From Rotaria sp. Silwood1 (taxonomy: Eukaryota > Rotifera > Eurotatoria > Philodinida > Philodinidae), in the NCBI GenBank assembly GCA_905250075.1, contig CAJNOP010000004.1, positions 682,001 to 746,000 on the forward strand: a stretch of 64,000 bases of DNA. Reading direction: 5' to 3'. Made by a program: the position numbers and the translations under genes. The notes beneath the pieces were generated by a model. It ran no database searches. It saw only the letters and a program-made list of their open reading frames with translations, and had not been told where the DNA came from. This document shows, in pieces, positions 26,456 to 38,915 of this stretch (the first letter of the stretch is position 1; every line of letters starts with the position of its first letter).

Positions 26456-27589
26456 GCATACAATTCTAAGTTCTATAGACTTGAATTTGGCTTTGAAGAG
26501 CTCTCTCTAAATATGGTAAGTTTAGATGAAAATACAAGTTTAGTGAAGTTGTCTTGGGTGATAAAATCTATTGAGAGAGCTGAATACAAGTATATTTACA
26601 AAATATTGGAAAATGACAATTTGTTTCATACACTTGGCAGTATTGCTCAACTCATTAACAATTCATTCATAGGAGCTTAGTTATTTATGAGAAATATTTG
26701 AAGCTAAGATGATAGGTGCATTACAAGAAAGGACAAAAAACTTTATACAATACGTGCTTGTTTGATGAGAGCTGTCTGAGAAAAATTTCACTATCTCGAG
26801 AACTGAAGAATAGTTTTTTCAAAGATCTTTCTTAAAAATTCATCAAACCTATGTCCGTAAAATCTACTTAGAAAACTAGTTCGATCAATGATCATCGATT
26901 GAAAAACATCTGTGACAGATAAGTCATAGTTTATGCAAAACGGTTCTTATAAAAAAAACTATTCATATACTCATATTTTCTTCATTATGAACTTTTTTAA
27001 GTACATTTAGAAAGATATTTCATAAAAATGAAATATTTTTTAATTTTGTTACTCAATAAAATCTGTTTATTTAATTTCAACATTCATCAGATGAAGTGAA
27101 GCAAAAAAAACTACATGTATATGCACAGCATTTTGCATATAATAATAAATGTATTAACGTAATATATCGTGATATTTGTCAAATGCTTAAAAAACATTCT
27201 TATAATGCTAAAGAGCCTATTCATATTGAGTAGATAGATTTTTTAAAATTTTTTCTGTATATATTACTAATACTTCAAATACTGAATCAGATAATTGACG
27301 ATGATGATGTTTATCAAACCATTAAAAGAAAAAAAAATGATTCATTACTGAAAAATACATGCATAAAAAAGTTTACATGTAATGTTTTGTTTCTTGTTCA
27401 TGATTATTAATAATTGATTGACGAAAAACATATCTTATAAATATGTTATGTTTTTTTCTAAAATAAATTCAATTAAATAAATAAATAAATAAAACTTTTT
27501 GCGTTAATCTACAAATATTTAGTGCTTTATTAAACATGTTTCTTTTTTGTTTGATTCGTTTGAAAATAAACCAGATAAATATTTATCAT
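26456..27589. other. Non-coding AT-rich spacer
   Basis: No ORF, RNA gene or repeat ends found between the hAT-like element and the inverted copies at the gap. A short AAAT run lies at about 27472-27492. Confidence 0.6.
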
Positions 27590-27897
27590 CTATAGTCCTA
27601 TCAATCCCAAGTAGAACTTAAATTTTGAGTTTTTTTTTTGAAAAATTTTACATATGTTGTTATTCATCCTTCATTTGATAGGTATTGTATCTATATATGA
27701 TTGATGTAGGATTATGTAGTACAGCTCATCCAGAGCTTATACTATTGATATCGTTTTGTTAACAATGAGAAGAAAATAAATAAATAAAAATTGTTGGCAT
27801 TGTCACCCATCATATTGATTTGATTTTTATTTCTTCATGTCTCATTGCAAATGAATGAATGTTTAATCAATAGAAACAGTATGTCATATACTACTAT
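27590..27897 (+). repeat. Inverted duplication, left arm (308 bp)
   Basis: The reverse complement matches 28215-27908 over the whole 308 bp with two substitutions that I could find: one in the ATGTTGTTATTC region, one in the GAAAATAAATAAATAA region. The arm runs exactly up to the N gap. Confidence 0.95.
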
Positions 27898-27907
27898 NNN
27901 NNNNNNN
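27898..27907. other. Assembly gap (10 N)
   Basis: Ten Ns, the kind of fixed-size placeholder used when contigs are joined. Both sides are reverse complements of each other, so the join itself is suspect. Confidence 0.98.
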
Positions 27908-28215
27908 ATAGTAGTATATGACATACTGTTTCTATTGATTAAACATTCATTCATTTGCAATGAGACATGAAGAAATAAAAATCAAATCAATATGATGGGT
28001 GACAATGCCAACAATTTTTATTTATTTCTTTTCTTCTCATTGTTAACAAAACGATATCAATAGTATAAGCTCTGGATGAGCTGTACTACATAATCCTACA
28101 TCAATCATATATAGATACAATACCTATCAAATGAAGGATGAATAACGACATATGTAAAATTTTTCAAAAAAAAAACTCAAAATTTAAGTTCTACTTGGGA
28201 TTGATAGGACTATAG
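27908..28215 (-). repeat. Inverted duplication, right arm (308 bp)
   Basis: Mirror copy of 27590-27897. Homology stops sharply after CTATAG at 28215, where the flanks diverge (TTCAAATG here; the left arm is flanked by ATTTATCAT). Confidence 0.95.
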
Positions 28216-30612
28216 TTCAAATGAAACAAGATCTCGCCATGCAACAAATTCATCGGATAGACTTTCAAATAAATAGAAACGAACAATTTTTATCAAACTC
28301 GAACTATGATTGTCTTCTAGAACTTGATTATCTCTAGAATGAGGAAGTAATCAGCTTAAGAGCGAATGTTTCTCGAACAACTACATCTTAATGTTTCCAA
28401 TTATATCTTCGCATGTTCATGAATAACTCTAACAATATAACAAAATCCCTAATGCTTGATACTAATCTAGAATATTCTCGTTTTCGTTTAGAACAATTGA
28501 CAAAGTTTACTGCTTACGTTCTAGGCTTCTTCAAAATTTCCATTAATTTATGTTTTTTTCATATGTAAGATTTATTACAGGTTATTGATTATCAATTGAT
28601 ATAAAATGATTATTTATCATTTTATGCTGTTTAAAAGAAAGTAAATGTTATTTGAATCACAATAAAATATCATTGAAGTGGCGGATTCAGATGAAGGGCG
28701 TCTCGGATGATTACCCTGCTTTCAGAAATCTTTTCTTGATTTTTCCTAACAGAAAAGGATGTGAGTGTGACGTAGGCACTCAAATCCTAAAAGTTTCGAT
28801 TGATTTTCATCTAAGTTTACCAGTTAAGATTGGCATAAAACGATTAACTATAAGCTATATTGCTAGTGAACTCACCGTAATCTAGAACTCATTGAGATTC
28901 AATTACAAGCGAACAGAAAATTTCAATAATAATATTAGATAAAAGAGGACTAATTAGTGGCTGGGTTTCAATGCACATAAATAGCAACACTGAATGCAAG
29001 CTTTTAAATACACTGATTTACTAAAATTTCACTCATAACTTTCTTAGTGAGATGATCTCAAGTTCATAATTATTTTCATCTTAGAGATATAAGTTTTGAA
29101 ACTTTCATTTTTTAATTTAAAATAATTTATAATATCTGTAAAATCTAGAACACAAAAATCTTCATGTAAATCATTATGAATTTTTATTATAAGAAATATT
29201 GTACATGACCTTTTCTTTCATAGGATAGTAAATTTAATATTTGACAAACAAAAATAAAATATTTTCAAACAAAGAAAGGTATGCAAAACTTTCTAACCGA
29301 AGTCTTGATCATTCTATTATTTGAATAAGAATAATAAACATAATCTGTAATAAATCTAATAAGCGCATATTATGTTTGATCATAGTGATTTTGATACTGT
29401 TAATAAAGAAGAAAAAATAAGCCAAATACAAATAGTTTTTATCCATAGTTAATATAGTATAAATTAAACACAAAACCAAGCAATATTTCAAGATGATTAT
29501 ATCATTCAAGAATGTCTATTATTACAAAAATTTTGATTACAACAATTTATTAACTATGATATCGGCTTTTCTCTTTTTCTTATTCATAGATTAAGATGTG
29601 TTCACTAACTGTTGAATATTTAGTTTCATTGTTTTTTTTTGTATTATTTTGATTAAAATAAATCGAAATTTGTTGTTATGATTGATAAAATTCATCAATA
29701 CGGGGTACAGAAATGAAAAGCATTAAATATCAACGAGTGTGTTATTTATTTTTGTCTTTAGTTCAAATTATGATGATGAATGTTATAAAGGCTTTTAATG
29801 CTGGGTGTAAAAACAAATTCAATTATGATTAAAATGTTTCGTTTATCAGATTAAGAAACAATTTTTATTCAAATGAAAAACTAAATATTATGACAATTCT
29901 TAAATTATATGTTCGAAAGTTTACGTAAAAATAAATGAATTCTGCAAAATGATTTCATTTAATTATCAAAGTTTCAAAAAAAATTTTATAAATAACTTTT
30001 TAACACTTTTATAGTCGAAATGTTATAAAATGAGATTTCAGAATTAGATGTATTAATTTAATTGAGTACATTGTTTGGTAGATAAAATTTTTGAAATAAT
30101 TTGTTTCATATTAGACTTGATCTATACCTGAAGAAAAGCTAGATACACTCGGAAAATTATGCTGTAATTTGTCGACATCTATTACTGTTTAATGAAAACT
30201 CATTAATATGAAAGTGATGTTTTCAATTGCTGAAACGACATTACCATTAATAAGTTTCATCTTCTCGCTTTCATTGGATTATATTTAATAAAAAATTCTA
30301 TAAAAAAAGAAACCTTTGATAAATCAATTTCTCTTTGATATTCTATGTTATATACAATCAGAATCTCAAGTTCTTTGATCAGCACAAACAACGACTAAAA
30401 ATGTTCGTTAATACGTGTTCTTATCCGTGTCTTCTTGATTGAGGACGAAAATCAAAGCAACTAGCAGGCCGACAGTGTGAGTGAGGGCTGAAATTTTGTT
30501 CGCAATTAAGAAGTAGCCTTCTTATCAACATGTCAACAACTACTTGATGTCATCCATAGCCTATTGTATGTTTTTATGACGCAATTAATATTTATACTTC
30601 AGGTTTAAGTAA
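28216..30612. other. Non-coding spacer with a decayed coding look at its start
   Basis: Bases 28220-28430 contain an ATG-led stretch interrupted by TAG (KQDLAMQQIHRIDF..., then NEEVISLRAN...) that looks like an old coding relic. At about 28679 there is a single GTGGCGGATTCAG motif, similar to some hAT termini, without a partner. The rest is AT-rich and featureless. Confidence 0.5.
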
Positions 30613-31911
30613 GGTACAAGCAGTTCAAACTTCAAGTAAAATTTTTTTTTCACGTTTTTTTTACATCACTTGATAGAGCGAGAGTTGCGGATCACGAAAA
30701 TCTACTTTTTAACCTTAGCAAATACTTCTTTCCGGTCGAAAAATACGAAATACTCGAAGGGTGTCGTTTTTCTCAAAAACATACATCTTTTCAAAAACAT
30801 GCAAAATTTTCTATTTGTTTTTTTTTTCTGCTTCTGAAAATATTTTCAGATTCAGCATCAAAAACGGAATATAAAAAAGTCGTTAAATCGACTCTAGATC
30901 CAAAGTTGTATTAGTAGTGGAGCTTCAAATCGTATCGATTCCACGACTTCTAGGTCGAGGAGTAAACCTATCTAGTCTTTCTACGTATGCGATGGAGCAA
31001 AATATTTTGTCTCATCCTATTTATCATACCATCCCTCAACACCTAATATCGGTGTTTTTTTGTCTTTCCTTTCCTATGTTGAGAAAAGTCGTTTTTACTG
31101 GTACCATAGTCGTTTTAGACGGTATTCATCGATTTTCGAATTTAAATAAGACTTTTTGTCAAAAACTAAATACAGATTCTGAATCAGCACAAAAAACTCA
31201 GTCAAATGAAGTATCTTGCAAGTTAATTTGACAACTTTCAATTTTTCTCATTTTTTCAGGTATCGTCGGAGGACTGAAATTATTGTATTTGTCAAAAAAT
31301 GAAAGTTCTCAAATTAACTTGAAAGATACTTCATTTGACTGAGTTTTTTGTGCTGATTCATGATCTTTATTTAGTTGTTGACAAAAAGTCTTATTTGAAT
31401 TCGAAAATCTATGAATACCGTCTAAAATGACTATGGTACCAGTAAAAACGACTTTTCTCAATATAGGAAAGGAAAGAAAAAAAAACCGATACTAGGGGTG
31501 TTGAGGGGTGGTATGATAAATAGAGTGAGACAAAATATTTTGCTCCATCGCTTACGTAGAAAAAAACTAGATAGGTTTAGAAAATCGACCTATACGTGGT
31601 GCACTCGACTCTATTTGAAGCGTCCCCATCAATAGAGTTTTGGATCAAGAGTCGATTTAACAACTTATTTGTACTCAGTTTTTGATGCTGAATCTAGAAA
31701 AAAGAACAAAATAGAAAATTTAGCACATTTCGAAAAAGGATGCCATTTTCTCTAAAAACGACGTCTTTCGAGTATTTCGTATTTTTCGACCGGAAAGAAG
31801 TATTTGCTAAGGTTAAAAAGTAGTTTTTCGTGATCCGCAACTCTTGCTCTATCAAGTGATCTAAAAAAAACGCGAAAAAAATTTTTACTTGATTTTTGCA
31901 CTGCGAGCACC
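30613..31911. mobile_element. Foldback repeat (imperfect 0.6-kb inverted arms)
   Basis: The left arm, about 30613-31246, matches the reverse complement of about 31286-31911 with scattered substitutions and small indels, around a spacer of about 40 bp. The outer ends read GGTACAAGCAGT and, inverted, GGTGCTCGCAGT. Recognisable mirrored blocks include ACTTGATAGAGC.AGAGTTGCGGATCACG (about 30668) and CAGTCAAATGAAGTATCTT (about 31199). The 104-codon open frame in the left arm (30917-31231) has no coding signature and is a by-product. No target duplication could be defined, so the left end may be degraded. It is probably a foldback or MITE-type DNA element. Confidence 0.65.
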
Positions 31912-32585
31912 TGACTCTATTTTTATTCGAAATGCTGTTACATGCAGCAACATGACTAGATAATGATATTATCACCTCGGACAAATAGAGAAAAAACTGC
32001 TGAATCGACAGATTTCATGGTATTGAAATCATCCGAATACATTTAAAAAAATGTACAATGATGAGTGTCGTTTTCTTTTTTCTTATTTTTGATTGATTTA
32101 TTTCTATCCTAATAAATACTAACAAAAAAGTGTGAGCTGAATTCACTTTATCTTGTAGATTAAGTTCAAGGACATATACAATATCGAAATTCAAAATATA
32201 GAACGCTTATTCATATAGATTATCATTTTTATTATATCAGTAAGAAACTAGTAAATTAATCCGAAAATAATTCATTTACTTATAAAAGAATTTGAATATT
32301 TCTATATATTTTCTATAAAATAAAAATCGTAATGTATTTGAAGAATATATATACTCTAATAGAGAAAAGGCTAAACAGTGATTGGTATTCTATTATATAC
32401 ATCCACGTGAGGTATATTTACGTTTCTTCTTTCTTTCATTTAGTTTATTTCACCTGTAAAAAAACAAAAATCAATCCTATTATGCATTCGTTGTATACAT
32501 TTTTATTTTTGCTTATACGCGATTACTATCAAGCAGAAGGTTTTATCATCAAACAACGATCCTTATTATTATCACGTGTATTACA
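31912..32585. promoter_or_regulatory. Upstream region of the NAD kinase gene
   Basis: About 670 bp, AT-rich, with no convincing coding sequence. It should contain the promoter and 5' UTR. A possible acceptor (TATCAAGCAG, about 32527-32536) lies about 50 bp before the ATG and would allow an upstream non-coding exon. Confidence 0.35.
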
Positions 32586-35500
32586 ATGAATCAAAATTCC
32601 AAAAATGATGCACTCAGAAGTGTATTATCTTATCAACGACGAACACAGAGTGTCGACTGTTATGCGCCTTCGATTTTAGAGGAGGATGAATATTATGAAA
32701 GTTGTGCTAATAATACAAATGAAACATTATCTAATGGTAATCATGACATATTAAAAGAAAACGATGATGTTTATGTCAATGTTCCATTACCAAGAGTGCA
32801 TAGTCGATCAATGTCAAGACCATGTCGGTAAGTATTTTTTTTTCTTATTTTGCAATTGTTTATTAATAGTTTCACTCGCCAAAGAAAATTATAAAAGAAA
32901 TATTACACATTAAATTTTTCTCCCTACTGTGATGAAAAGAAAAAGAATTTCAGTCTTTATACTTTTCTCTCACTTCAATATATGGAGAGCAAGTGTTATC
33001 TCTTCAATGTATTTTTTTACCTTTGAGTAAACATTATTTATGCACGACACACTACTCTTTATTTATAATAATGACATCTTTTACTACTGTATTATCAAGA
33101 CGATCAGTTTCTATTTCAGGTGATGATAGAATACCAAGGTAAATGTAACGAAATAAAAAATATTTTACGTTAATTTTACGAATGAAATTGTTAATCATAT
33201 TTCTATTAATTTATTAGACGCACTCGTTCTGTTTTTGCACCATCACCAAAATGTAATTTTGGACCTAAAGGCACACTTAAAAAAGTACGAAACAATGCAG
33301 AACTTATGTAAGTATAATTTATTTATTATTATCATCAATTGTTTTCTATATGGTTTTATTTAAATAAATAAATAGTGTTATTCAAGATCCATGTAGTCAA
33401 CGTCTTGATTGGACTTCATCACCTAATAATATTCTTGTTATCCGTAAACCAGGATTATCTACACAGACAGAATTTCGAATTCTTGTTACGAAACTTCTTA
33501 AAGTAAGTATTTTATACAATATTCACATTGATAGTCTAGAAATATATAACAGACAGATATATTATACATTAATTGTGAAAATTATGTTAAACTCTCCTTA
33601 AAAAAGTTAATTTGCGTAGTTGGCTTCTTATTTTTTTTCTCAAATATTTCCGTCATTTTTCTGCTTAAAAAATATACTTTTTTTTTAAGTAAAGTATAAA
33701 TTCTTTTTCGTTTTTTTCTTGGCTTGTGCTTTTTTGATTATACTTCCCGAAATATTCGAAGAAGTTTCATTGTATCTAATGGCTTGTTTTTTGTTTACAG
33801 TAGTATGTCAATATTCAAAGTAATGACAGAGTTCTTTTTTTTTTAATTAATTATTGTTACTATTATATACAGAGTACCGTTATAATTAGGGGTTTAGTTT
33901 TTAGTTCTTCAAGACATTGAACTTTTCACTCTTTTTCTCGACCGAAAAAGTAATGATTTAAAAAAAAAAACAATTCTGTCATGCTCTGCATCCTGAAATG
34001 CTCTTTTAAACCAAAAAAAATTAGGTATATAGAATAAAGGCACATAGAAAATTTTGGAGTTGACAAATGAGCTACTTTTTAGTTTTGTTTGTTACATATC
34101 TCTCGAAAACGTTATGATATAAAACTAAAAATTCTATCAGTCTCTCCACTATAATTTCAACATATTCTGACAATCTCTTGCTATTGACTTGTATCTAACT
34201 CAAGGATCAATTTTTGAAGAAGATCTTCAGCGAAAAAGGAATCGATGTTGTAAAGAAAAATTCATATTATTTGCCGAAATTTCGAATTGATCTTCTATGT
34301 TTTCAGAGCATTATTCTATTTCAATTTAGACTAATATTTCAAATTAGAAACAAACCAAACAGAATGTTTTCTAAGCTTTTTATACTTCATTATGACTTCC
34401 ATAGAGCATTTATCGATAGAACATATAATGTAGAATCAGCTAATAGCTTTATTTTTGATTATATCTTATAGCGTCGTCTCAATGTTTATGTTGGATCTTC
34501 TGACCATACACAATTACCATTTGCTACTGATGCTAATTTACAAGAGAATGTTGAGCGATGCATTCCATTTGATCAAAGTATTTGAAATCGATTGTTTTGT
34601 TAAATTTTATTAAAAATTTGTTTTTGTTTTTTTTTTTTTTTAATATTTAATTTAGAAAATGACACATGTAAAATTGATTTAGTGATTTGTTTGGGTGGTG
34701 ATGGTACTCTTTTACATGCTTCAAGTTTATTTCAAAAAAGTTGTCCACCTGTATTATCATTTTCTATGGGTTCATTGGGATTTTTAACTCCATTTGATTT
34801 TCAATTTCATGACAATATTATAGATGAAGTTTTATCTGGCAAAGTAGCTGTTTTATTACGAACACGTTTAAATTGTGCAATTATTAAACATGAATTAAAT
34901 AATTTATCTTCATCAGAGACATCAGATGTTTCTTCACAAACAAATGAAACAAGTCCATCAATTGATACTGATGCTATGACTTGTTTGGCATTAAATGAAG
35001 TTGTTATTGATCGTGGACCAAGTTCATATTTATCAAATCTCGATTTATATATTAATGATAAATATATTACTAAAGTACAAGGTGACGGTAAGTTAACCAT
35101 ATATGACTTACGAGTCTCATAGATAAAATGTGATAAAGTACAATAAAAAATTGTTAAAGTTTTACTTTATTCCTATTGTTATCTATTCTGATGATTTGAA
35201 CTTTGGATACATAGTGTCACATTGAAAGTTGATCATATACACTTCTTACGAAAATGGATGCAAATTTTATGATTTCGAACAGAAGAACAAAAAGGGTATT
35301 TTGTACAATTTTTGGACAAAGTTGCCACAATTACCATATCTTTGTCATATGTTTTCTTTTCAAAATTATAGTATCAACTTTCTGCTTTCATATGAAGTGT
35401 AAGATAAGTTTTGAACCAAATCAAAGAGTATCATTTTTAGTATATTTTTATCTATCACAGCAAGTTTACACTGGTAAGAAGTGATATTTGAAGAAAATAT

Positions 35501-36309
35501 ACTATAAAAGATAAATACTATTATGCCAAAAAGTCACATCTCAAAATACTGAACATCTCTTGAGATATTGGAAAAATAAAATGATTAATTTTGAGTGTCA
35601 CTCTATATGTAAAACACACAAACAAAACTTGCATCCTCATTATATTCAACTGTCTATGTAGATTATAAAGACTCATTTGATTTCAATATAAAATAATAAT
35701 AGTATTCTATCTAAGGTTTGATTGTCTCGACTCCAACTGGCTCTACAGCTTATGGAATGGCTGGTATGTATCTATTGTTATGCTTTTAATTTTGAATATA
35801 CATTGAAGATTTTTAGCCGGTGCTTCAATGGTCCATCCAAATGTTCCTGCTATGATAGTATGTCCTATATGTCCACATTCATTATCTTTTCGTCCGATTG
35901 TTGTCCCAGCGGGTATTGAACTTACAGTGAAAGTATCTGAAGATACTCGTCTAACAGCATGGCTTTCAATCGATGGAAGAAGTCGACTTGAATTACGTCA
36001 ACATGAAGGGTAAATTAATAATTCAAATCAAAATTTATTTCTTTTCTTTTTTTTGTAAAAAAATTAAAATTTATGTGATGCATTTTTTTTCTTTTTTTAT
36101 TATTCAGTGTAAAAATAACAACAAGTGTTTATCCCGTACCATGTATATGTCGATTTGATCAACTAGGTGATTGGTTTCAATCATTAGCTGATATACTTCA
36201 TTGGAATATACGTAAACCACAATTAAATCTTGATATTGATCAAGAACTTCAACTTGATGAACATATGCACACTCAAGATGATGAAAATACTTTAGAGAAA
36301 AATGAATAA
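32586..36309 (+). CDS. NADK: NAD kinase (ATP:NAD 2'-phosphotransferase), cytosolic animal type
   Basis: Nine exons: 32586-32827, 33100-33138, 33218-33307, 33376-33502, 34472-34577, 34656-35087, 35716-35763, 35817-36009 and 36108-36309, giving 492 aa. The enzyme makes NADP from NAD and ATP. Diagnostic features in order: a Ser/Arg-rich N-terminus ending near RTRSVFAPSP..NFGPKG; QDPCSQRLDW; the nucleotide-binding GGDGT (215-219); SMGSLGFLTPF; the NE motif LNEVVIDRGPSSYLSN; STPTGSTAY, split from QGDG by an intron; and HPNVPAMI.CPICPHSLSFRP. The C-terminus ends in WFQSLADILHWN followed by an acidic tail, as in animal NADK1. Exon 2 (39 bp) is the least certain; it was chosen by phase and because it extends the Arg/Ser-rich regulatory N-terminus. 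An insertion of about 30 Ser/Thr-rich residues lies before the NE motif. No targeting peptide is seen. The start ATG is the first in a long frame. Confidence 0.93.
33503..34471 (+). other. Long intron 4 of NADK
   Basis: A 969-bp intron, GTAAGT to TTATAG, in phase 0 after ...VTKLLK. It has poly-T runs and one chance ORF (34214-34471) that resembles nothing and ends at the acceptor. Confidence 0.8.
35088..35715 (+). other. Intron 6 of NADK
   Basis: A 628-bp intron, GTAAGT to CTAAG, between QGD and GLIVSTPTG. No feature inside. Confidence 0.8.
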
Positions 36310-37964
36310 TTTTTCTAATATTTCAAAAGTGAAATCATCAACAAATATATTGATATAATTGAAGTGATAATACAATAAAAAAATAATGGCTATTGGTGTA
36401 ATGCAAGAAAATTCTCTTATAATGTTATTCATTTTTTTGTGAAGTTTTTTCGTTTTTTTGACTTTTTATTTTCATTATAAAAAAAATAATCAATTTCATT
36501 TATTTAAATGGTTATGAATAAACATTTACGAAGTTAAACTAACATTGTTGTCATAGGCAATAGCACTTCAAAGCACAATCACATATTTGAACTAAAGGAA
36601 TGTACCGCTTGAGTTTAATATGATAAGAAAAAACAACAAGTGACGAAGGCAAATAGTACGAAAAAAGACTGTTGATGAAAGTTATTTTCTTTTAAAAAAT
36701 GAGAAGCTCGTCTTTCCATTTATATATAAAAATAAATTTGGATGAATGAAAAAAAAAAGATTTACTAACTAATTTATCTTAGTAAAAATATAATTAAGCT
36801 TATTATGTTGCATACTTAGGACAACAGAAATTCTAACTTTTCATGTTTGAAAAAAGTTACATCTGTTTATATATGTTTGAGAATTTGGTTCTGAAATGAA
36901 TACCTACGGATGTAATCTTAAAATATTTTCAAAGTAAAATAAATAAAATGATCGATTGTTATTCTTTTCATGATAACATATAAGTTTTATTCTGTAAATA
37001 AGAATATCATCGTTGAAACTTTCAAAAACTAAATTTTTCTAACAATATATCGAAACAAAAGAACATTGATGATCATCGAGTTGTCTATTTTATATGAAAG
37101 CATTGATTGACATAGCTGTTTTTCTGAATAAACTAATTTGAATTTTAAATCTAATTTGTTTTCGAAATGAGTTCTTAAATTTGAACAACCAATCAATTCG
37201 AGCTAACTCATTTTTCATTGAAACTCTCAGTTTTCTTGCAACTTATTTTATGATTGAAAAACAAAATTTAAATTATATAATTTTTCCTCAACCTTGCATG
37301 TCGCTTTGAGGCAAAAACAATTTTCCATTCTAACTGGTGTTTTCTTTCGATTGAAGTTTGTCTGTAATGTTCGCTCTTTTTTCTTTTCAATCAATTTATA
37401 GTAGTGAGTTCGTGTGCTCTTTCTGAATAGTTCATTCATCTCTAAGGATTCATCTGACATGGACAACAGACGAAAGGAGCCTAGAAGTACTGCTGAATAA
37501 AGTACTTCTAGACCTGTTCCAATTTCTAATAAGCGTTTAACAACTTTATGTTTTTCGGTCTCAATTATTTCTCTAAGGCATTGCTTTTTGCTAATTTTCG
37601 ATCAAATCATTGTTCTTTGACTATCGGATTATGATGATAATCATTCATACTTTTCCTTGGTATTCACGTGCCTAGACTTTCATGTGAAGCCGAATTCTAA
37701 ATGGAATTGGATTATGCACGAACAATAGCTTCACAATACCCCTTGAACCTTATGCATCATGCTACTCAACTTTCGTTAAATTAGTAATTGTTTATATAAC
37801 ACTATCAAGCCATAATGACTGAATTTATTTGAAAATTTATTATATATATGCTGAAATATATGGTCGATCAGAATAGATTCTCCTGTTTAAGAGAATCTGT
37901 TCTTGTGCTTGTGTGATATTTTATGAATCATTAAGAAGCAAAGCACAACATAGCTCGTCTATAA
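36310..37964. other. Intergenic spacer between convergent NADK and NHL genes
   Basis: About 1.65 kb with no ORF of coding character. AATAAA-like signals at about 36370-36385 probably end the NADK transcript. It contains one perfect hairpin (37481-37511). Confidence 0.6.
37481..37511. other. Perfect 11-bp hairpin
   Basis: CTAGAAGTACT, a 9-nt loop, then AGTACTTCTAG. It lies between two convergent genes, about 480 bp downstream of the NHL stop codon. It could be an RNA structure or the footprint of an excised element. Confidence 0.5.
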
Positions 37965-38915
37965 TTATTTTATGTCTTGAATTGAGTATCGTTGGACTCG
38001 ATTATTTCCGCAATCGCTAACATAGAGATTACCAAGTCGATCGAATGACAAACCTTTGGGCATATATAACTGGTTTGCTTTTTCTCCCCCTTCATTGCTA
38101 CCAACAATACTATCTCGCTGTGTTACTTCTTTGCAACAGCGCACTACTCGATGATTTCGGCGATCGACCACATAAAGTGTACCCGTCAAATCGACGAACA
38201 CACCTTGAGGCCCATTCAATTGTGTTAGATCATGGCCTTCGCCTCGAGCATCAATGACAACAATCCCTTCGATTGCACCCTTCTCCCATTTCATCACACG
38301 ATTATTGTGCAAATCTGACACGTAAACAGACTGATCTCTATCGACACAGATATAAGTAGGAAAATGAAGTTGATTGAGACGATCACCTTGTCCATTACCA
38401 CCAGCCACCACTATACCTTTTGTTTCTCCCATTCGAAATCTTCTTACTTCATTGTTTTTCCAGTCAGAAACATAGAGATATCTCTGATCATCCATTGCCA
38501 ATCCCCAACAGGAGATATTCTCCATAATCGTCTCTCCGTTTGTTGTACCTTTTCTACGAGACCAGAGCATCACTCGTCTATTCCATCGATCGCAGATGAT
38601 GAGACTATTTGTTTCGTTGTCAACAATCACATCTGTTGGTCTGTTTAACTGATCAGTTCGATATCCTTGTCCATTTCCGCCAGCTATCACTTGACCACTT
38701 TTTGCATCTAACTTCCATTCTACAATACGATGATTTCCATAATCAGCAATGTAAACGGCTTGATTTTCATCTACACAAAGACCATGAGGATTATCAAGTT
38801 GTTTGAGTACTTTGTCAGATATGTTGCCTCCAGCGATGGTGATCCCATTTTCTATCCATCGAGCATTGTGAGGAATGTTTGCTAGAAGAACTACAATGTA
38901 AAAGAAACGTATCAT
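37965..38915 (-). CDS. Secreted six-bladed NHL-repeat beta-propeller protein
   Basis: An intronless 316-aa ORF. The N-terminus (MIRFFYIVVLLANIPHNA) is a likely signal peptide. Six NHL blades follow, each with the form PxGhxVDxxxxhYVxDxxNxRVxxW. Their cores are near VDENQAVYIADYGNHRI, VDNETNSLIICDRWNRRV, MDDQRYLYVSDWKNNEV, VDRDQSVYVSDLHNNRV, VDLTGTLYVVDRRNHRV and FDRLGNLYVSDCGNNRV, with GGNGQG linkers between. NHL propellers act as binding scaffolds; the partner is unknown. Codon use is less AT-biased than in the intron-rich genes of this window. The lack of introns could reflect retroposition or horizontal transfer; bdelloid genomes hold large families of such genes (recollection, not tested). 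Confidence 0.88.
   Translation of the reverse strand: MIRFFYIVVLLANIPHNARWIENGITIAGGNISDKVLKQLDNPHGLCVDENQAVYIADYGNHRIVEWKLDAKSGQVIAGGNGQGYRTDQLNRPTDVIVDNETNSLIICDRWNRRVMLWSRRKGTTNGETIMENISCWGLAMDDQRYLYVSDWKNNEVRRFRMGETKGIVVAGGNGQGDRLNQLHFPTYICVDRDQSVYVSDLHNNRVMKWEKGAIEGIVVIDARGEGHDLTQLNGPQGVFVDLTGTLYVVDRRNHRVVRCCKEVTQRDSIVGSNEGGEKANQLYMPKGLSFDRLGNLYVSDCGNNRVQRYSIQDIK

Noticed and set aside
27590-28215. Transposon with 308-bp terminal inverted repeats
   Set aside because: There is no internal sequence other than the N gap and no target duplication at the outer ends; an assembly or palindrome explanation fits better.
28652-28885. 77-codon ORF
   Set aside because: It begins with TTG rather than ATG, has no splice signals and matches nothing I recognise; the embedded GTGGCGGATTCAG motif has no inverted partner nearby.
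30917-31231. 104-codon plus-strand ORF
   Set aside because: It lies entirely in the left arm of the foldback repeat, its start has no context, and the mirrored copy does not keep the frame; it is a by-product of the repeat.
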